From the NCBI RefSeq assembly GCF_964355755.1, contig NC_092672.1, positions 30,998,501-31,062,500 on the forward strand: DNA of 64,000 nt, given 5' to 3'. The DNA comes from Antedon mediterranea (Eukaryota > Echinodermata > Crinoidea > Comatulida > Antedonidae). The notes under the pieces are model-generated. The model worked only from the letters and a program-made list of their open reading frames with translations, had not been told where the DNA came from and made no database searches. The number at the start of each line of letters is the position of its first letter. The first letter of the stretch is position 1. Shown in pieces: positions 59,701 through 63,560 of this stretch. Position numbers and translations under genes: made by a program.

Positions 59701-62588
59701 ACCTATACAGTAGGTGCATGATTAAACCAGTGGTTGTTGTGATAGTATGTTGTTAACCTCAGTTAAATAGGTACCTGTAGTTGAAATTTGCCATATTTAT
59801 GCTGTCAATGAATTGGGGATAAATTAGTAGTTGAAACAGGCACTATATAAAGATTCCAAAGTAACAATAACTCTGCTTTCAAAAATAAATAAAATAACCT
59901 CTAATATATTCTCATGAATCATACAAAATGTACTAAAATATTCTATATTCTTAAATTTATCAATAAAGTTTTCAAATAATGATAATGATTAATCCCGTTC
60001 TATTCTATTTCTATATAATTTTTTAATAAATTAATTCAAAAAATGATGATGAATTAGTATAGTATAATGCTACTAGTATTAGTATTATGAAAAATTATTA
60101 ATTTATTAATAGTTTTCTAAATAACAAATAATGATGAATACTGTATTCTAACAAAAAATGTGTACTTTAAAATAATAATGATAAATTAAACTATACTAAC
60201 TGTATTCTATATTGAAAATCTAACTTACATTAATTAGAGTACTATTAATATTATTATGATGATGAATAGTTAGAGGGATGTGGGTTAGATAGAGATTATG
60301 TACTATATCATAAATCCAAAGGCAAATTATTAAAAAAATTACAATGCTGTGGGTATCCGTGGCTGGATCTCAATATACAAAATAAAAAAAGCAAAAAGCT
60401 AAATCAAAAAGATAAAGTAAAATAAAACAATCAGAAAAATTAGCAGAGCTTTTGGGCAATACTGGTCCTTTGTCAGTGCAAATTACTTTAATATTTTAAA
60501 ATACAACTGTATAAATATAAATAAATCGTTAAAAGGTCAACTTATGTGTGTACAGTGCTATGACCTAATGCTGTAGTGTAACCCAAGACTTGCTCCCACC
60601 AAGAATACAAGCAGGGGGTTCAGCCCATTGAATCACTCAACAATGAGTAGTTAACAATAGTACCAATGTTTTAAATTTTACGTTGGGGAAATTAGTACGT
60701 CCGTCTGAAAAGCACCGGACGCGTCTAAAAATTGGACGTATTCAGGACACATTCTTGACGAATTCTCGGATGCATACAAATTGGGAGGTAGTAGTTATGG
60801 TCGGTACTGTAAAAACTGTACACATTTATTTCTAATTGAAAGAAGAATAAATAATTATTTTGACTTAAGAATTGAATTAACATTGACTGCTGTTTAATTA
60901 TCAATATAAGGGATTATATCATAATTACAATTTCATATTACAGTAACAATATTGACAATGAAAACTATGGAATCACAGATAATAGTATTTTTATGAACCG
61001 GGCAGAACCCATGTAATGTTACCTTAATGTAATTAAGTACCATTACAGTAAAACAAAATGTCTGCAATCTTCAGAAAAAAATTGGGTATTATATAAATGT
61101 ATAAGAGTTTTACTGTAGTACCCTTTTTAGAGAGAAATTATTATGTGCTTAAAATTAGAATTTTGTTTTAATAGTAGGCCTATTATTAATATTAGGTAAG
61201 TAACTCTTTATGTTTCATACATCTTTATTAGGGCTGATTAGTTTGTGGCCCAGATGAAGCGGGGGCGAGTTGACGTGGGGAAGAGTTGATGCGGGGGCGA
61301 GTTGACGTGGGGAAGAGTTGATGCGGGGGCGAGTTGACGTGAGTCGAGTTGACAAGCTTTCATTTAAACAAGGTCTATCAGACTCATTATCAGCAAGTTC
61401 CATAATTTAAGATAAACATTATCTTATTAGTCAAACAATAGACATCCTACATAAAACACAATCAGACAGGCGGAAATAACGCATTATAATAAGAAAAATC
61501 CAATCTGAAGAAATTTCAATAGCTTGTTTGTAGTCAAACATTTATAATATATACAGATACTGCATAAAAATATACAATTAAAAACAATGTAACAATCAGA
61601 GATACACAATGCGCCTTGAGCACTCTTGAGTGGTATGTGCGCTATAAAAATCTTGTTAATTATTATTATTATAGGAACGCATCAAATGTTACCTTTATGA
61701 CCTTCATGACCTTCATTATAAAGAAGAGAATCACAGCTAGAATATTAACATGGTGGACTTAATCAAACCCTGATTTTTTTTAAATAAAATTATTTTTTTA
61801 ATGATGACCAGTTGAGAAATTGGGTATTTATGTAAAATTTAACAAAATGCATACCGTACATCTTTGCATAGCCTACAATTATCACTGATCAGTCTTATTT
61901 AAATTGAGACATAAAAGTTAAGGCATAACTCATACTTAGCGTCATATTAAAATAAAATGGAAAATCATATTATTTACAACATGTTGATACTCTATATCTG
62001 ATGGCTTTTAAACTTTAATATATATTTTTAATTAATTTAAATAATCTATGGCAACCTAAAATTCAAAAAATTTATAATTAAAAGGATATCAATTGAAATA
62101 CTCTGCCTGACCATGGAGGTATAAAAAAGATTCCATGGCCTGACTGATGCACTGACTAAAATTTTGATTGACTTTAATTTTTAAAGATATATTTCTTAAA
62201 ATACTGTATTGCTAGACAACAATATTCATTCAATAAATCTACACAATACATACAGTGTAGTGATAATACTAAACAAATCAGCCAAGTGTTGACAAAACAC
62301 TAGCCAGCTAGCTCTCTGCTGGCATCCCTAGCTCTCTGCAGCAACTGCACTTGACAGACACACTGTGTGTGTGCCCCGTTGACACCAAGCAATATACACG
62401 GCCAGTAAGCACACGCCGCTAAGCTAAACAACTAACTTCCTGCAAGAAACAAATTGTCAGTAAAACCATTGCTTACCGTAGTTTTCTAAAGCTTCTGTAG
62501 ATGCAGAATATGTAAGCTGAAAAGCCGATAAGTTAATAATAAATATGTATATCAGAGTCCGTAATAAACTTTTATTTAGTCCAGCCAT
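12869..62588 (-). CDS. PLOD: Procollagen-lysine 2-oxoglutarate 5-dioxygenase (lysyl hydroxylase/glycosyltransferase), 18 exons, C terminus off window
   Basis: Eighteen exons with AG/GT borders and matching phases join to 2067 nt (689 codons), about 50 residues short of the usual ~730-740. Order: 62588-62477, 58515-58415, 56227-56091, 54762-54648, 52630-52472, 51600-51537, 50879-50782, 50011-49910, 49603-49472, 48758-48637, 48133-48032, 47907-47782, 47218-47083, 42808-42695, 33479-33411, 32682-32578, 15196-15050, 12994-12869. The protein starts with a signal peptide. The N-terminal glycosyltransferase domain has TDSYD (115-119) and ADDQLFFTK (Asp193/Asp194). An accessory domain follows, with QPTPF and WSNFWGAL. 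The C-terminal Fe(II)/2-oxoglutarate domain has RPHHDSSTF, with iron ligands His669 and Asp671. The enzyme acts in the ER lumen, hydroxylating Lys of X-Lys-Gly in collagens and, in LH3-like members, adding sugars. The final exon(s), with the distal His and Arg, are not in the window. Confidence 0.95.
13381..13605. repeat. Minisatellite, about 19 bp x 11-12
   Basis: The unit CTAAAACATCTTTTACAGT alternates with a CTTTGACGGT variant. Two unit types are interleaved, suggesting duplications of pairs of units. No coding potential. Confidence 0.9.
14825..15000. repeat. Pyrimidine-rich minisatellite, about 18 bp
   Basis: About nine copies of ACTCTCCCCCAACCAGAC and variants such as ACTCCTCCGCCAACTTAGAC end about 50 nt before the donor of PLOD exon 17. 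On the PLOD sense strand it is a purine-rich G/T tract immediately downstream of the donor. Confidence 0.85.
15050..15196 (-). CDS. PLOD: PLOD exon 17
   Basis: 147 nt, acceptor TTGTAG, donor GTATGT. It encodes [20 protein letters not shown] and YPGYYTK, the conserved first part of the lysyl hydroxylase catalytic domain. Confidence 0.96.
15197..16436 (-). other. PLOD intron 16, part without a gene
   Basis: AT-rich intronic DNA upstream of exon 17. No supported gene or clear repeat structure. Confidence 0.5.
16439..19096. mobile_element. Long inverted-repeat element I (arms about 1.05 and 0.74 kb)
   Basis: The left arm, from 16439, starts TACTCTAGTAGCTAGATCAA. The right arm ends at about 19096 with the reverse complement CTACTAGAGTA. 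Arms match, with divergence, to about 17490 on the left and from about 18360 on the right. The left arm is longer because a ~300-bp block is duplicated (about 16660-16830 and 16965-17130). The centre holds no supported ORF. Arms carry repeated AGGTCA/TGACCT motifs. It looks like a fold-back or long-TIR DNA transposon without its transposase. Confidence 0.75.
18958..18970. promoter_or_regulatory. Perfect DR1-type nuclear-receptor-like site in element I
   Basis: TGACCTTTGACCT in the right arm of inverted-repeat element I. The left-arm counterpart (16565-16578) has spacing 2 (AGGTCAAAAGGTCA). Function is untested. Confidence 0.35.
19545..19927. mobile_element. Palindromic MITE, about 380 bp, flanked by TTAA
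   Basis: The ends read TTAAAGGCCCATTTACACTA and, at the right, the near-complement TAGTGTAAATGAGCCTTAA. Homology continues inward through GGACGATAACGAT and TTCTAGAACTATAG to two ATGACGTCAT-type palindromes near the centre. Flanking TTAA fits a 3-4 nt target duplication. No ORF. Confidence 0.75.
20059..20345. repeat. 58-bp tandem repeat, about 5 copies
   Basis: TATGGTGGTCAATTACATTT begins at 20059, 20117, 20175 and 20233, with a variant at 20291, an exact 58-bp period. Copies are nearly identical except the last. No coding potential. Confidence 0.95.
20346..21365. other. Intronic DNA without a recognised gene
   Basis: A short inverted pair (GGCATGGTCAAAA near 20352 and TTTGACCATGCC near 20464) may bound a small element. 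Short open frames at 20576-20836 and 20812-21039 have no recognisable domain and lie in AT-rich DNA, so they are not called genes. Confidence 0.4.
21368..21530. repeat. Tandem repeat of about 48 bp, nearly 4 copies
   Basis: CCATGTGACCAGCTTCTGTTATA followed by a poly-T-rich link and TTATTGGACCCT recurs at about 21368, 21415, 21462 and 21509. It lies just downstream of the C1q gene A. Confidence 0.9.
21607..21612 (-). promoter_or_regulatory. Candidate polyadenylation signal of C1q-like gene A
   Basis: AATAAA on the - strand, about 95 nt after the stop codon of gene A. The Helitron-like hairpin lies between the stop and this signal. Such hexamers are common in AT-rich DNA. Confidence 0.35.
21636..21666 (+). 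mobile_element. Helitron-like 3' terminus (hairpin plus CTAG)
   Basis: ATTCGTCA-AAG-TGACGAAT forms an 8-bp stem with a 3-nt loop, followed by TAAATT and CTAG|T. The same end occurs at 37156-37188 with a TAG loop. Hairpin plus CTRR plus T is the canonical Helitron 3' layout. The matching 5' end was not located. Confidence 0.5.
21705..23484 (-). CDS. Secreted collagen-like C1q-domain protein, gene A (2 exons, intact)
   Basis: CDS exon 1 is 23484-23474 (ATG TAT TTT GG, donor GTAAGT) and exon 2 is 22467-21705 (acceptor TTTCAG), giving 257 residues. I prefer this start because the 31-kb paralog has the same 11-nt first exon and phase. The protein has a signal peptide (about 1-19), CNSCC (27-31) that may link chains, 31 uninterrupted Gly-X-Y triplets (about 34-126) and a full C1q domain (about 135-257) ending in [12 protein letters not shown]1q domains trimerise and bind ligands outside the cell; invertebrate relatives are often immune lectins. 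Several triplets place Lys before Gly (GMK-G, GQK-G), potential lysyl hydroxylase sites. It lies on the same strand inside PLOD intron 16. Confidence 0.88.
22527..23010. mobile_element. MITE in the intron of C1q gene A, about 480 bp
   Basis: The left end (GCTTTCACATCGAGATGGTA) is mirrored at the right by TACCATCCCGATGTGAAAGC. A second shared block (GGAGATGGTAA / TTACCATCCCC) lies inside each end. It includes an ATGACGTCAT site near 22669. No ORF. Confidence 0.7.
23027..23300. repeat. Hierarchical palindrome built from TCTAGAAAACTCAGAT
   Basis: The ~270-bp block starts TGGGTGTCTAGAAAACTCAG and ends with its reverse complement, with arms of about 130 bp. Within each arm, AGATCTAGAAAACTCAGATA and its complement form smaller palindromes. 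Every scale can fold on itself. It lies inside the intron of C1q gene A. No coding potential. Confidence 0.85.
23485..23870 (-). promoter_or_regulatory. Promoter and 5' UTR region of C1q gene A
   Basis: This stretch aligns with the region upstream of gene B (31207-31610). Shared blocks include AGAGAAACATCAAGTTA (5' UTR), a TATA-like CTTAAATA at 23570-23577 (- strand), TATGACCAT, and a CATATGATAT..ATAATATGGC block further upstream. Transcription probably starts about 30 nt downstream of the TATA-like site. Confidence 0.6.
24497..24509. promoter_or_regulatory. Perfect DR1-type nuclear-receptor-like site
   Basis: TGACCTTTGACCT is two TGACCT half-sites spaced by one base, the DR1 consensus bound by RXR/HNF4-type receptors. 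Its mirror in the other arm is at 26554-26566 (AGGTCAAAGGTCA). Function is untested. Confidence 0.4.
26554..26566. promoter_or_regulatory. Perfect DR1-type nuclear-receptor-like site (mirror copy)
   Basis: AGGTCAAAGGTCA, the reverse complement of the 24497 site in the opposite arm of the long inverted-repeat element. Confidence 0.4.
27401..28453. mobile_element. hAT-like non-autonomous DNA transposon
   Basis: The ends read CAGGGCCGTAGCCAGGAT and CCTGGCTACGGGCCTG, imperfect inverted repeats of about 17 bp with the CAG..CTG form seen in hAT elements. C-rich (27459-27472) and G-rich (near 28390-28412) tracts lie just inside. Open frames at 27500-27832 and 28095-28388 show no transposase motif. 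An 8-bp target duplication is not clear. Confidence 0.6.
28525..28658. mobile_element. TTA-flanked MITE copy 1
   Basis: Starts AGCTTTGTCTACACTATCAA with TTA on both sides, and has the internal GACATCATCATGTCC. The right terminus has decayed. Confidence 0.75.
29408..31206 (-). CDS. Secreted collagen-like C1q-domain protein, gene B (2 exons, frameshifted; possible pseudogene)
   Basis: CDS exon 1 is 31206-31196 (ATG TTA AGA GG, donor GTAAGT); exon 2 starts at 30256 after TTTCAG. The protein has a signal peptide, CNSCC, about 35 collagen triplets with repeated GEQGMK, and a C1q domain. As read, the frame ends at 29527 (246 residues), in the middle of the C1q domain. Near 29571-29585 (on the - strand ATAAGGGAGGGGAGGTTACA) the homologous reading moves to another frame, giving [16 protein letters not shown] and [11 protein letters not shown] before TGA at 29408. 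This fits one missing base in a G-rich run; with it the product would be 286 residues. One collagen triplet has Val for Gly (GDN-VRN-GLD). It could be a pseudogene, an allele or an assembly error. Confidence 0.8.
30257..31195 (-). other. Intron of C1q gene B
   Basis: 939 nt, GTAAGT to TTTCAG, phase 2, at the same position as in gene A. Half of it is the 25-bp minisatellite. Confidence 0.8.
30507..30990. repeat. 25-bp minisatellite, about 19 copies
   Basis: The unit AACATGGACGTAAGCCCCTGTAAGT is almost invariant; one unit carries a short insertion near 30595 and a few have single substitutions. A 25-bp period shifts frame each unit, and the unit has no stop on the - strand. All three reverse frames therefore stay open for about 170 codons without being genes. 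Each copy holds CCTGTAAGT on the + strand and CTTACAG on the - strand, both splice-site-like. Confidence 0.95.
31207..31610 (-). promoter_or_regulatory. Promoter and 5' UTR region of C1q gene B
   Basis: Aligns with the region upstream of gene A. The TATA-like CTTAAATA is at 31294-31301 (- strand), with the shared 5' UTR block AGAGAAACATCAAGTTA and upstream TATGGTCATAATAGATTTCC (+ strand). Conservation between paralogs extends about 400 bp. Confidence 0.6.
31738..31805. mobile_element. Fragment of a hAT-like element
   Basis: The stretch with GGGGCCCCAGACACTAAGTA and ATTTGAGACCCCCCTCCCC resembles the left end of the 27.4-kb element (GACACTAAATATTTGGGTC followed by a C run). No matching right end. 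Confidence 0.35.
31806..32577 (-). other. PLOD intron 16, donor-proximal part
   Basis: No supported gene. An open frame at 32113-32319 on the + strand has no recognisable domain. Confidence 0.45.
32578..32682 (-). CDS. PLOD: PLOD exon 16
   Basis: 105 nt. It encodes [20 protein letters not shown] and [10 protein letters not shown], matching PCPDVYWFPxxSExxCDELV and the start of the dioxygenase domain. The donor (GTAAAG) opens the 17.4-kb intron 16 that contains two other genes. Confidence 0.95.
32985..33132. mobile_element. Small TIR element with CTGCAGTAACTGCAGT ends
   Basis: CTGCAGTAATTGCAGTAACT at 32988 and ACTGCAGTAACTGCAGT near 33110 bound about 145 bp of AT-rich DNA. A second element with the same ends is at 40932-41075. 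The end motif is itself palindromic. Confidence 0.5.
33411..33479 (-). CDS. PLOD: PLOD exon 15
   Basis: A short 69-nt exon, acceptor TTATAG, donor GTAAAT. It encodes [19 protein letters not shown], aligning with the family's DWKExYIHxNY segment after 'NP'. It is flanked by AT-rich repeats on the acceptor side. Confidence 0.88.
33500..33830. repeat. AT-rich tandem repeat, about 50 bp unit
   Basis: AATCAATATTAATCAATACTCAATATAATTAGTAAT recurs about six times with small changes, immediately upstream (on the PLOD strand) of exon 15. Confidence 0.85.
34350..34615. repeat. Tandem duplication of about 130 bp
   Basis: TTTTGACTCGATTGA..ACTTATTGGGAAAGTTA..TGTCAATGTGCCAATAAATA occurs at about 34358 and 34488. 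The copies differ by a few bases and by the number of AAAT units. Confidence 0.85.
35405..35690 (-). mobile_element. tRNA-derived SINE, copy 1
   Basis: On the - strand it begins with a tRNA-like head (box A GGCCAAGCAGTTAAGACAGT, box B-like GGTTCGTGGC) followed by a body with GTGCACTTTAAAGAGAT and GGGGTTACCCC. It matches the better-preserved copy at 54.1-54.4 kb. Confidence 0.7.
35709..37188. mobile_element. Helitron-like non-autonomous element with hairpins at both ends
   Basis: The left end is a perfect hairpin (AGGTTATATGCAT-GAT-ATGCATATAACCT, 35711-35739) followed by CTTGATTCTGTCA. The right end has ATGCATATAACCT again, then ATTCGTCA-TAG-TGACGAAT, TAAAT and CTAG|T. The interior (35890-36370) has the same CGCG/CGTA-rich style as the 10-12 kb element. 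The region includes a tRNA-like sequence near 36790. No ORF. Confidence 0.55.
36780..36860 (+). mobile_element. tRNA-like sequence, probable SINE head
   Basis: GGCTCGGTGGTCTGTGCTCG looks like a box A region, and ACCGAGATCGAGTCTCACC a box B region, followed by an A-rich then T-rich tail. Not a complete tRNA cloverleaf that I can support. Confidence 0.4.
38520..39170. repeat. Large TACTG/TGTAA simple-sequence array
   Basis: About 650 bp of TACTGTACTGTAA and the shorter TACTGTAA in mixed order. It keeps a long open - strand frame ([10 protein letters not shown]-type peptide), which is a by-product of the repeat. Located in PLOD intron 14. Confidence 0.95.
39648..39673. repeat. Perfect 26-bp palindrome
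   Basis: GGGAAGAGTGAAA is followed directly by TTTCACTCTTCCC with no spacer. A partial third copy (GGGAAGAGCGAAATT) precedes it at 39630. Confidence 0.85.
40741..40905. mobile_element. TTA-flanked MITE copy 2
   Basis: Ends CTCTGTCTTACACTATCAAA and TTTGATAGTGTAGACAGAGC, with internal GGCATCATCATGTCCATA. Longest internal region of the family seen here. Confidence 0.8.
40932..41075. mobile_element. Small TIR element with TACTGCAGTTACTGCAGT ends, copy 2
   Basis: The left end TACTGCAGTTACTGCAGTA and right end AGTTACTGCAGTAACTGCA bound about 140 bp, like the 33.0-kb element. Confidence 0.5.
41400..41494 (+). mobile_element. LINE-like 3' end
   Basis: TGATGGCATTTGCAGCAATAA is followed by a GAATTGAATTGAATTGA tail, the shape of a non-LTR retrotransposon 3' end. 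No coding part remains. Confidence 0.4.
42695..42808 (-). CDS. PLOD: PLOD exon 14
   Basis: 114 nt, acceptor TTTTAG, donor GTAGAG (weaker than the others). It encodes [16 protein letters not shown] and [15 protein letters not shown]-like sequence (here [10 protein letters not shown]), as expected between the accessory and dioxygenase domains. Confidence 0.94.
43284..43555 (+). mobile_element. SINE/LINE tail fragment with internal duplication
   Basis: GAAATACCGGGATGGTGTCCGG is repeated at about 43308 and 43424. The end reads TTAGGCGCTATATAAATACTGTTTATTATTATTATT, the 3' tail form typical of L2/CR1-related LINEs and their SINEs. Confidence 0.55.
43866..44192. mobile_element. MITE with TTAAAGATGTATTG ends
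   Basis: Left TTAAAGATGTATTGTCCACC and right AAAATACATCTTTAATA. A related left half is at about 37648-37800 (TTAAAGATGTACCGTAGTGTCC), and an end fragment is near 40310-40360. Confidence 0.6.
44365..47082 (-). other. PLOD intron 13, exon 13-proximal part
   Basis: No gene supported. It contains a C-rich tract (45089-45110) beside a GGGGTGGATTTAAGGGGAGG sequence, a TTA MITE (45439-45541), and a block at 46040-46330 with CTTCGATCATCTTCAGGAGT that resembles a Penelope-like element end but is too short to call. Confidence 0.45.
45439..45541. mobile_element. TTA-flanked MITE copy 3
   Basis: Flanked by TTA on both sides. Left AGCTCTGTCTACACTATCAA, right GTAGACAAAGCT. Shortened interior. Confidence 0.8.
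47083..47218 (-). CDS. PLOD: PLOD exon 13
   Basis: 136 nt, acceptor CATCAG, donor GTAGGT. It encodes [17 protein letters not shown] and [13 protein letters not shown], matching the conserved NVPYISxxYLI and DxDMxFC blocks. Confidence 0.96.
47219..47781 (-). other. PLOD intron 12
   Basis: 563-nt AT-rich intron. Nothing beyond splice sites is supported. Confidence 0.6.
47782..47907 (-). CDS. PLOD: PLOD exon 12
   Basis: 126 nt. It encodes [20 protein letters not shown] and [16 protein letters not shown], among the most conserved segments of the family. The donor GTAAGT falls inside a Leu codon completed by exon 13. Confidence 0.96.
48032..48133 (-). CDS. PLOD: PLOD exon 11
   Basis: 102 nt, phase 2 in and out. 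It encodes [10 protein letters not shown] and [11 protein letters not shown]. Vertebrate members have an Asp-x-Asp after the YYFS/YYLS strand; here it reads SIDSP, so that accessory-domain metal motif is incomplete. Confidence 0.92.
48380..48545 (+). mobile_element. tRNA-derived SINE, copy 3 (+ strand)
   Basis: Box A-like GCGGCCGAGCGGTTAAGGA is followed by GTGCACTTTAAAGAACCC and a diverged GGGTAATACTCTAGTGTACTGGTC body. Same family as the 35.4 and 54.1 kb copies, opposite strand, in PLOD intron 10. Confidence 0.65.
48637..48758 (-). CDS. PLOD: PLOD exon 10
   Basis: 122 nt, acceptor TTGTAG, donor GTAAGT, phase 2 out. It encodes [20 protein letters not shown] and [15 protein letters not shown] is conserved in the family; the rest is more divergent. 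Confidence 0.9.
49130..49215 (-). mobile_element. tRNA-like SINE head
   Basis: On the - strand, TCCCAGTGGTCTAATGCTTAG (box A region) and CCGGTTCGAATCTC (box B region) are 30 nt apart and followed by a T run. It looks like a degraded tRNA or SINE head rather than a working tRNA gene. Confidence 0.5.
49341..49422. mobile_element. TTA-flanked MITE copy 4 (5' truncated)
   Basis: Right end AAACTAGTTTGATAGTGTAG then ACAAACC and TTA; internal TGCCCATATCACTACCATAT. The left terminus is missing. Confidence 0.65.
49472..49603 (-). CDS. PLOD: PLOD exon 9
   Basis: 132 nt, acceptor TTGTAG, donor GTGAGT. It encodes [20 protein letters not shown] and LFIHNN, the start of the accessory glycosyltransferase-like domain. 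Confidence 0.95.
49910..50011 (-). CDS. PLOD: PLOD exon 8
   Basis: 102 nt, phase 0 at both ends. It encodes [11 protein letters not shown] and a Cys-x-x-Cys (GCKECDDG), the conserved cysteine pair of the linker into the accessory domain. Confidence 0.94.
50012..50781 (-). other. PLOD intron 7
   Basis: 770-nt AT-rich intron. No gene or clear element supported. Confidence 0.55.
50782..50879 (-). CDS. PLOD: PLOD exon 7
   Basis: 98 nt, acceptor TTTCAG, donor GTAAGG. It ends in [14 protein letters not shown], the conserved LPxxxHGNGPTK block closing the glycosyltransferase domain. Confidence 0.95.
51219..51354. mobile_element. TTA-flanked MITE copy 5
   Basis: Left AGCTCTGTCTACACTATCAA, right TTTGATAGTGTAGACTGAGC, TTA on the right side. 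Located in PLOD intron 6. Confidence 0.85.
51537..51600 (-). CDS. PLOD: PLOD exon 6
   Basis: 64 nt, acceptor TTTTAG, donor GTAAGT, phase 1 out. It encodes [16 protein letters not shown], matching the family's LDxxxxIFQNLNGA strand. Confidence 0.93.
52206..52346. mobile_element. TTA-flanked MITE copy 6
   Basis: Left AGCTCTGTCTACACTATCAA, right GTTTGATAGTGTAGACAGAG, TTA on both sides; internal GACATCATCATGTCTATA. Located in PLOD intron 5. Confidence 0.88.
52472..52630 (-). CDS. PLOD: PLOD exon 5
   Basis: 159 nt, both borders at phase 0. It encodes [17 protein letters not shown] and [15 protein letters not shown], the sugar-nucleotide and metal-binding part of the glycosyltransferase domain (Asp193/Asp194). 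Confidence 0.95.
52720..52862. mobile_element. TTA-flanked MITE copy 7
   Basis: Left AGCTCTGTTTACACTATCAA, right TTTGATAGTGTAGACAGAGC, TTA on both sides. In PLOD intron 4, 90 nt upstream of exon 5. Confidence 0.88.
53035..53165 (-). mobile_element. tRNA-derived SINE with GCAAGACACTTT body
   Basis: On the - strand, GTGGTGCAGTGTGTTGGACT (box A) and GGGTTCGATTCCG (box B), then AGGCAAGACACTTTACTTAC. The last motif is typical of several animal SINE superfamilies. Confidence 0.6.
53640..53745 (+). mobile_element. LINE-like 3' tail
   Basis: TTGTATAATGTTGTGATCTAG leads to CAATATAATAAAGTCAACTTG, the shape of a retroelement 3' UTR. No coding remains. Confidence 0.3.
54061..54384 (-). mobile_element. 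tRNA-derived SINE, copy 2 (best preserved)
   Basis: On the - strand: box A GGCCGAGCGGTTAAGACAGT, box B GGTTCGAGGCTC, then a body with GTGCACTTTAAAGAACC and GGGGGTTACCCCGG, ending in a (TAAC)n-like tail (ACTAACTAACTAACTAA). About 320 bp, in PLOD intron 4. Confidence 0.8.
54648..54762 (-). CDS. PLOD: PLOD exon 4
   Basis: 115 nt, acceptor TTTCAG, donor GTAAGT. It completes SYDVIFLGG and contains [16 protein letters not shown], matching the conserved FSAExxxWPD segment of the glycosyltransferase fold. Confidence 0.95.
54763..56090 (-). other. PLOD intron 3
   Basis: 1.3-kb AT-rich intron. No gene or clear element supported. Confidence 0.55.
56091..56227 (-). CDS. PLOD: PLOD exon 3
   Basis: 137 nt with a polypyrimidine-rich acceptor and GTAGGT donor. 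It contains KQWVGGD and GGGQKVNLF and ends in VLFTDS, the first half of the metal-binding DSYD motif, which is split across the next junction. Confidence 0.95.
56403..56567. mobile_element. Small MITE, about 165 bp
   Basis: Left AAAGCCTGTTTTCCTGTC and right GACAGGAAAACAGGCTTT are perfect inverted repeats of 18 bp, with smaller inner matches (GATAACGATAGCG / GTTAACGATAGCG are direct). In PLOD intron 2, 180 nt upstream of exon 3. Confidence 0.8.
57282..57389. mobile_element. TTA-flanked MITE copy 8
   Basis: Left AGCTCTGTCTGACAATATCAA (diverged), right CTTTGATAGTGTAGACAGAG, TTA on both sides. Confidence 0.8.
58415..58515 (-). CDS. PLOD: PLOD exon 2
   Basis: 101 nt between ATTAG and GTAAGT. It encodes [20 protein letters not shown] and onward, the first strand of the glycosyltransferase domain, matching the family's LLVFTVATxETxGF block. 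The split Val codon joins cleanly to exon 1. Confidence 0.95.
59220..59405. mobile_element. TTA-flanked MITE copy 9
   Basis: Left GCTCAGTCTACACTATCATA, right AGTGTAGACAGAGCT, TTA on both sides. The interior contains a partial duplication of the CATATCACTA segment. In PLOD intron 1. Confidence 0.8.
59410..61240 (-). other. PLOD intron 1, middle part
   Basis: AT-rich DNA with many short AT runs. No gene, RNA or clear element supported. Confidence 0.5.
61257..61345. repeat. 33-bp GC-rich tandem repeat, about 2.6 copies
   Basis: GCGGGGGCGAGTTGACGTGG followed by GGAAGAGTTGAT repeats at a 33-bp period. It is an unusual G-rich island in AT-rich intron 1. Confidence 0.85.
61600..61676 (+). mobile_element. 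LINE/SINE 3' tail
   Basis: GCGCCTTGAGCACTCTTGAG, TGTGCGCTATAAAAATC and a TTATTATTATT tail, the same L2-type tail form as at 43.5 kb. Confidence 0.5.
62477..62588 (-). CDS. PLOD: PLOD exon 1 (start codon, signal peptide)
   Basis: The ATG at 62588 has A at -3 and G at +4, a good start context. It encodes [20 protein letters not shown] and then a short polar stretch, a typical signal peptide for the ER-luminal enzyme. The donor is GTAAGC; 112 coding nt, leaving phase 1. The 5' UTR lies to the right. Confidence 0.9.
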
Positions 62589-63552
62589 TTTTCGTCGGTA
62601 AGAAAATATAAAGTTTTTCCGAGACTTCTTGTTTTTTTAGAATCGAGCAAAAACGCCCTCTAACGGATCAATTAAGTTATCTACGTGGCGAAATGTGTAC
62701 AGTGAAGTATGTGTGTCCCGTGGATTTCTTGCTTACGTGACCATCTGAGAATGAAAATTCTAGAAACAACTGGAGCTGAGCAACATAATATCACGTATTG
62801 CACATGAATGTGAACTACCATTAACTACTGTTGCCATTAATCCTACTTAGCAGCTTCGGAAAATTGAAATGACTATCATAAATGATAATCAAGTGTTAAC
62901 AGGCTATTCCTAACACTAGTGGGTGTTATCAATTTTACTTTTTGTTGTCAACATAATTATATGCCTAGGCATTATCAATTATTTGTTTTTTTTTTACCTT
63001 TTCAAGGATTGAATAAATTTCAAAATAAGTTCAATTCATTTACAGTTTAATTTTTGTTAAAGTATCTCAATCTTCTAATAGATGTAGATAGAGATTTATC
63101 GAACTTTTTATTTGTAATTATTTTATTTTATTTATTTACAATTTTTTTTTTTTTTTTTTTGCAAAACAGAGAAGCCTAAATTCTTAGGGCAAGCATGGAG
63201 AAATGCTAGTAGTAGCCCACAAGTACTTATTTTTCCATTACCTAAAGAAATACGATAAATGTCCGTCACCCAGGCCTACAACAAAAAATTATGCGGGTAG
63301 GAGATTAGGGAATGCACTTCCTCACAAGTATACCCAGAGAATAAGTCTAACACAAAAGTTAGACGTCCATTCATCCGGTAGCCGGATCAGGCCAGGAGAT
63401 ACGAAGTGTAAACCTCTATCCCACCGCTCTTCTTTACTTTAGACCTAAGTTTTAATAAATAAATTTATAAAAATTATAAACTCACTGAATAAAGGCTGAA
63501 TAAATTAAAATACACTTTAAATGAACATAGTACAGTAAAATCTTATTCGTAT
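62589..63552 (-). promoter_or_regulatory. PLOD upstream region and 5' UTR
   Basis: Probable promoter-side DNA of PLOD. I see no clear TATA box in the first 100 nt upstream of the ATG; GAGCAAAAACGCCCTCTAAC (62644-62663, + strand) is the least AT-rich part. An open frame at 63203-63442 (+) has no recognisable domain and is not called a gene. Confidence 0.4.
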
Positions 63553-63560
63553 TGTTTTAA

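Noticed and set aside
63203-63442. A 79-codon + strand frame upstream of PLOD as a divergent gene
   Set aside because: No recognisable domain, low-complexity flanks, and its start is not in a convincing context. It may be repeat-derived.
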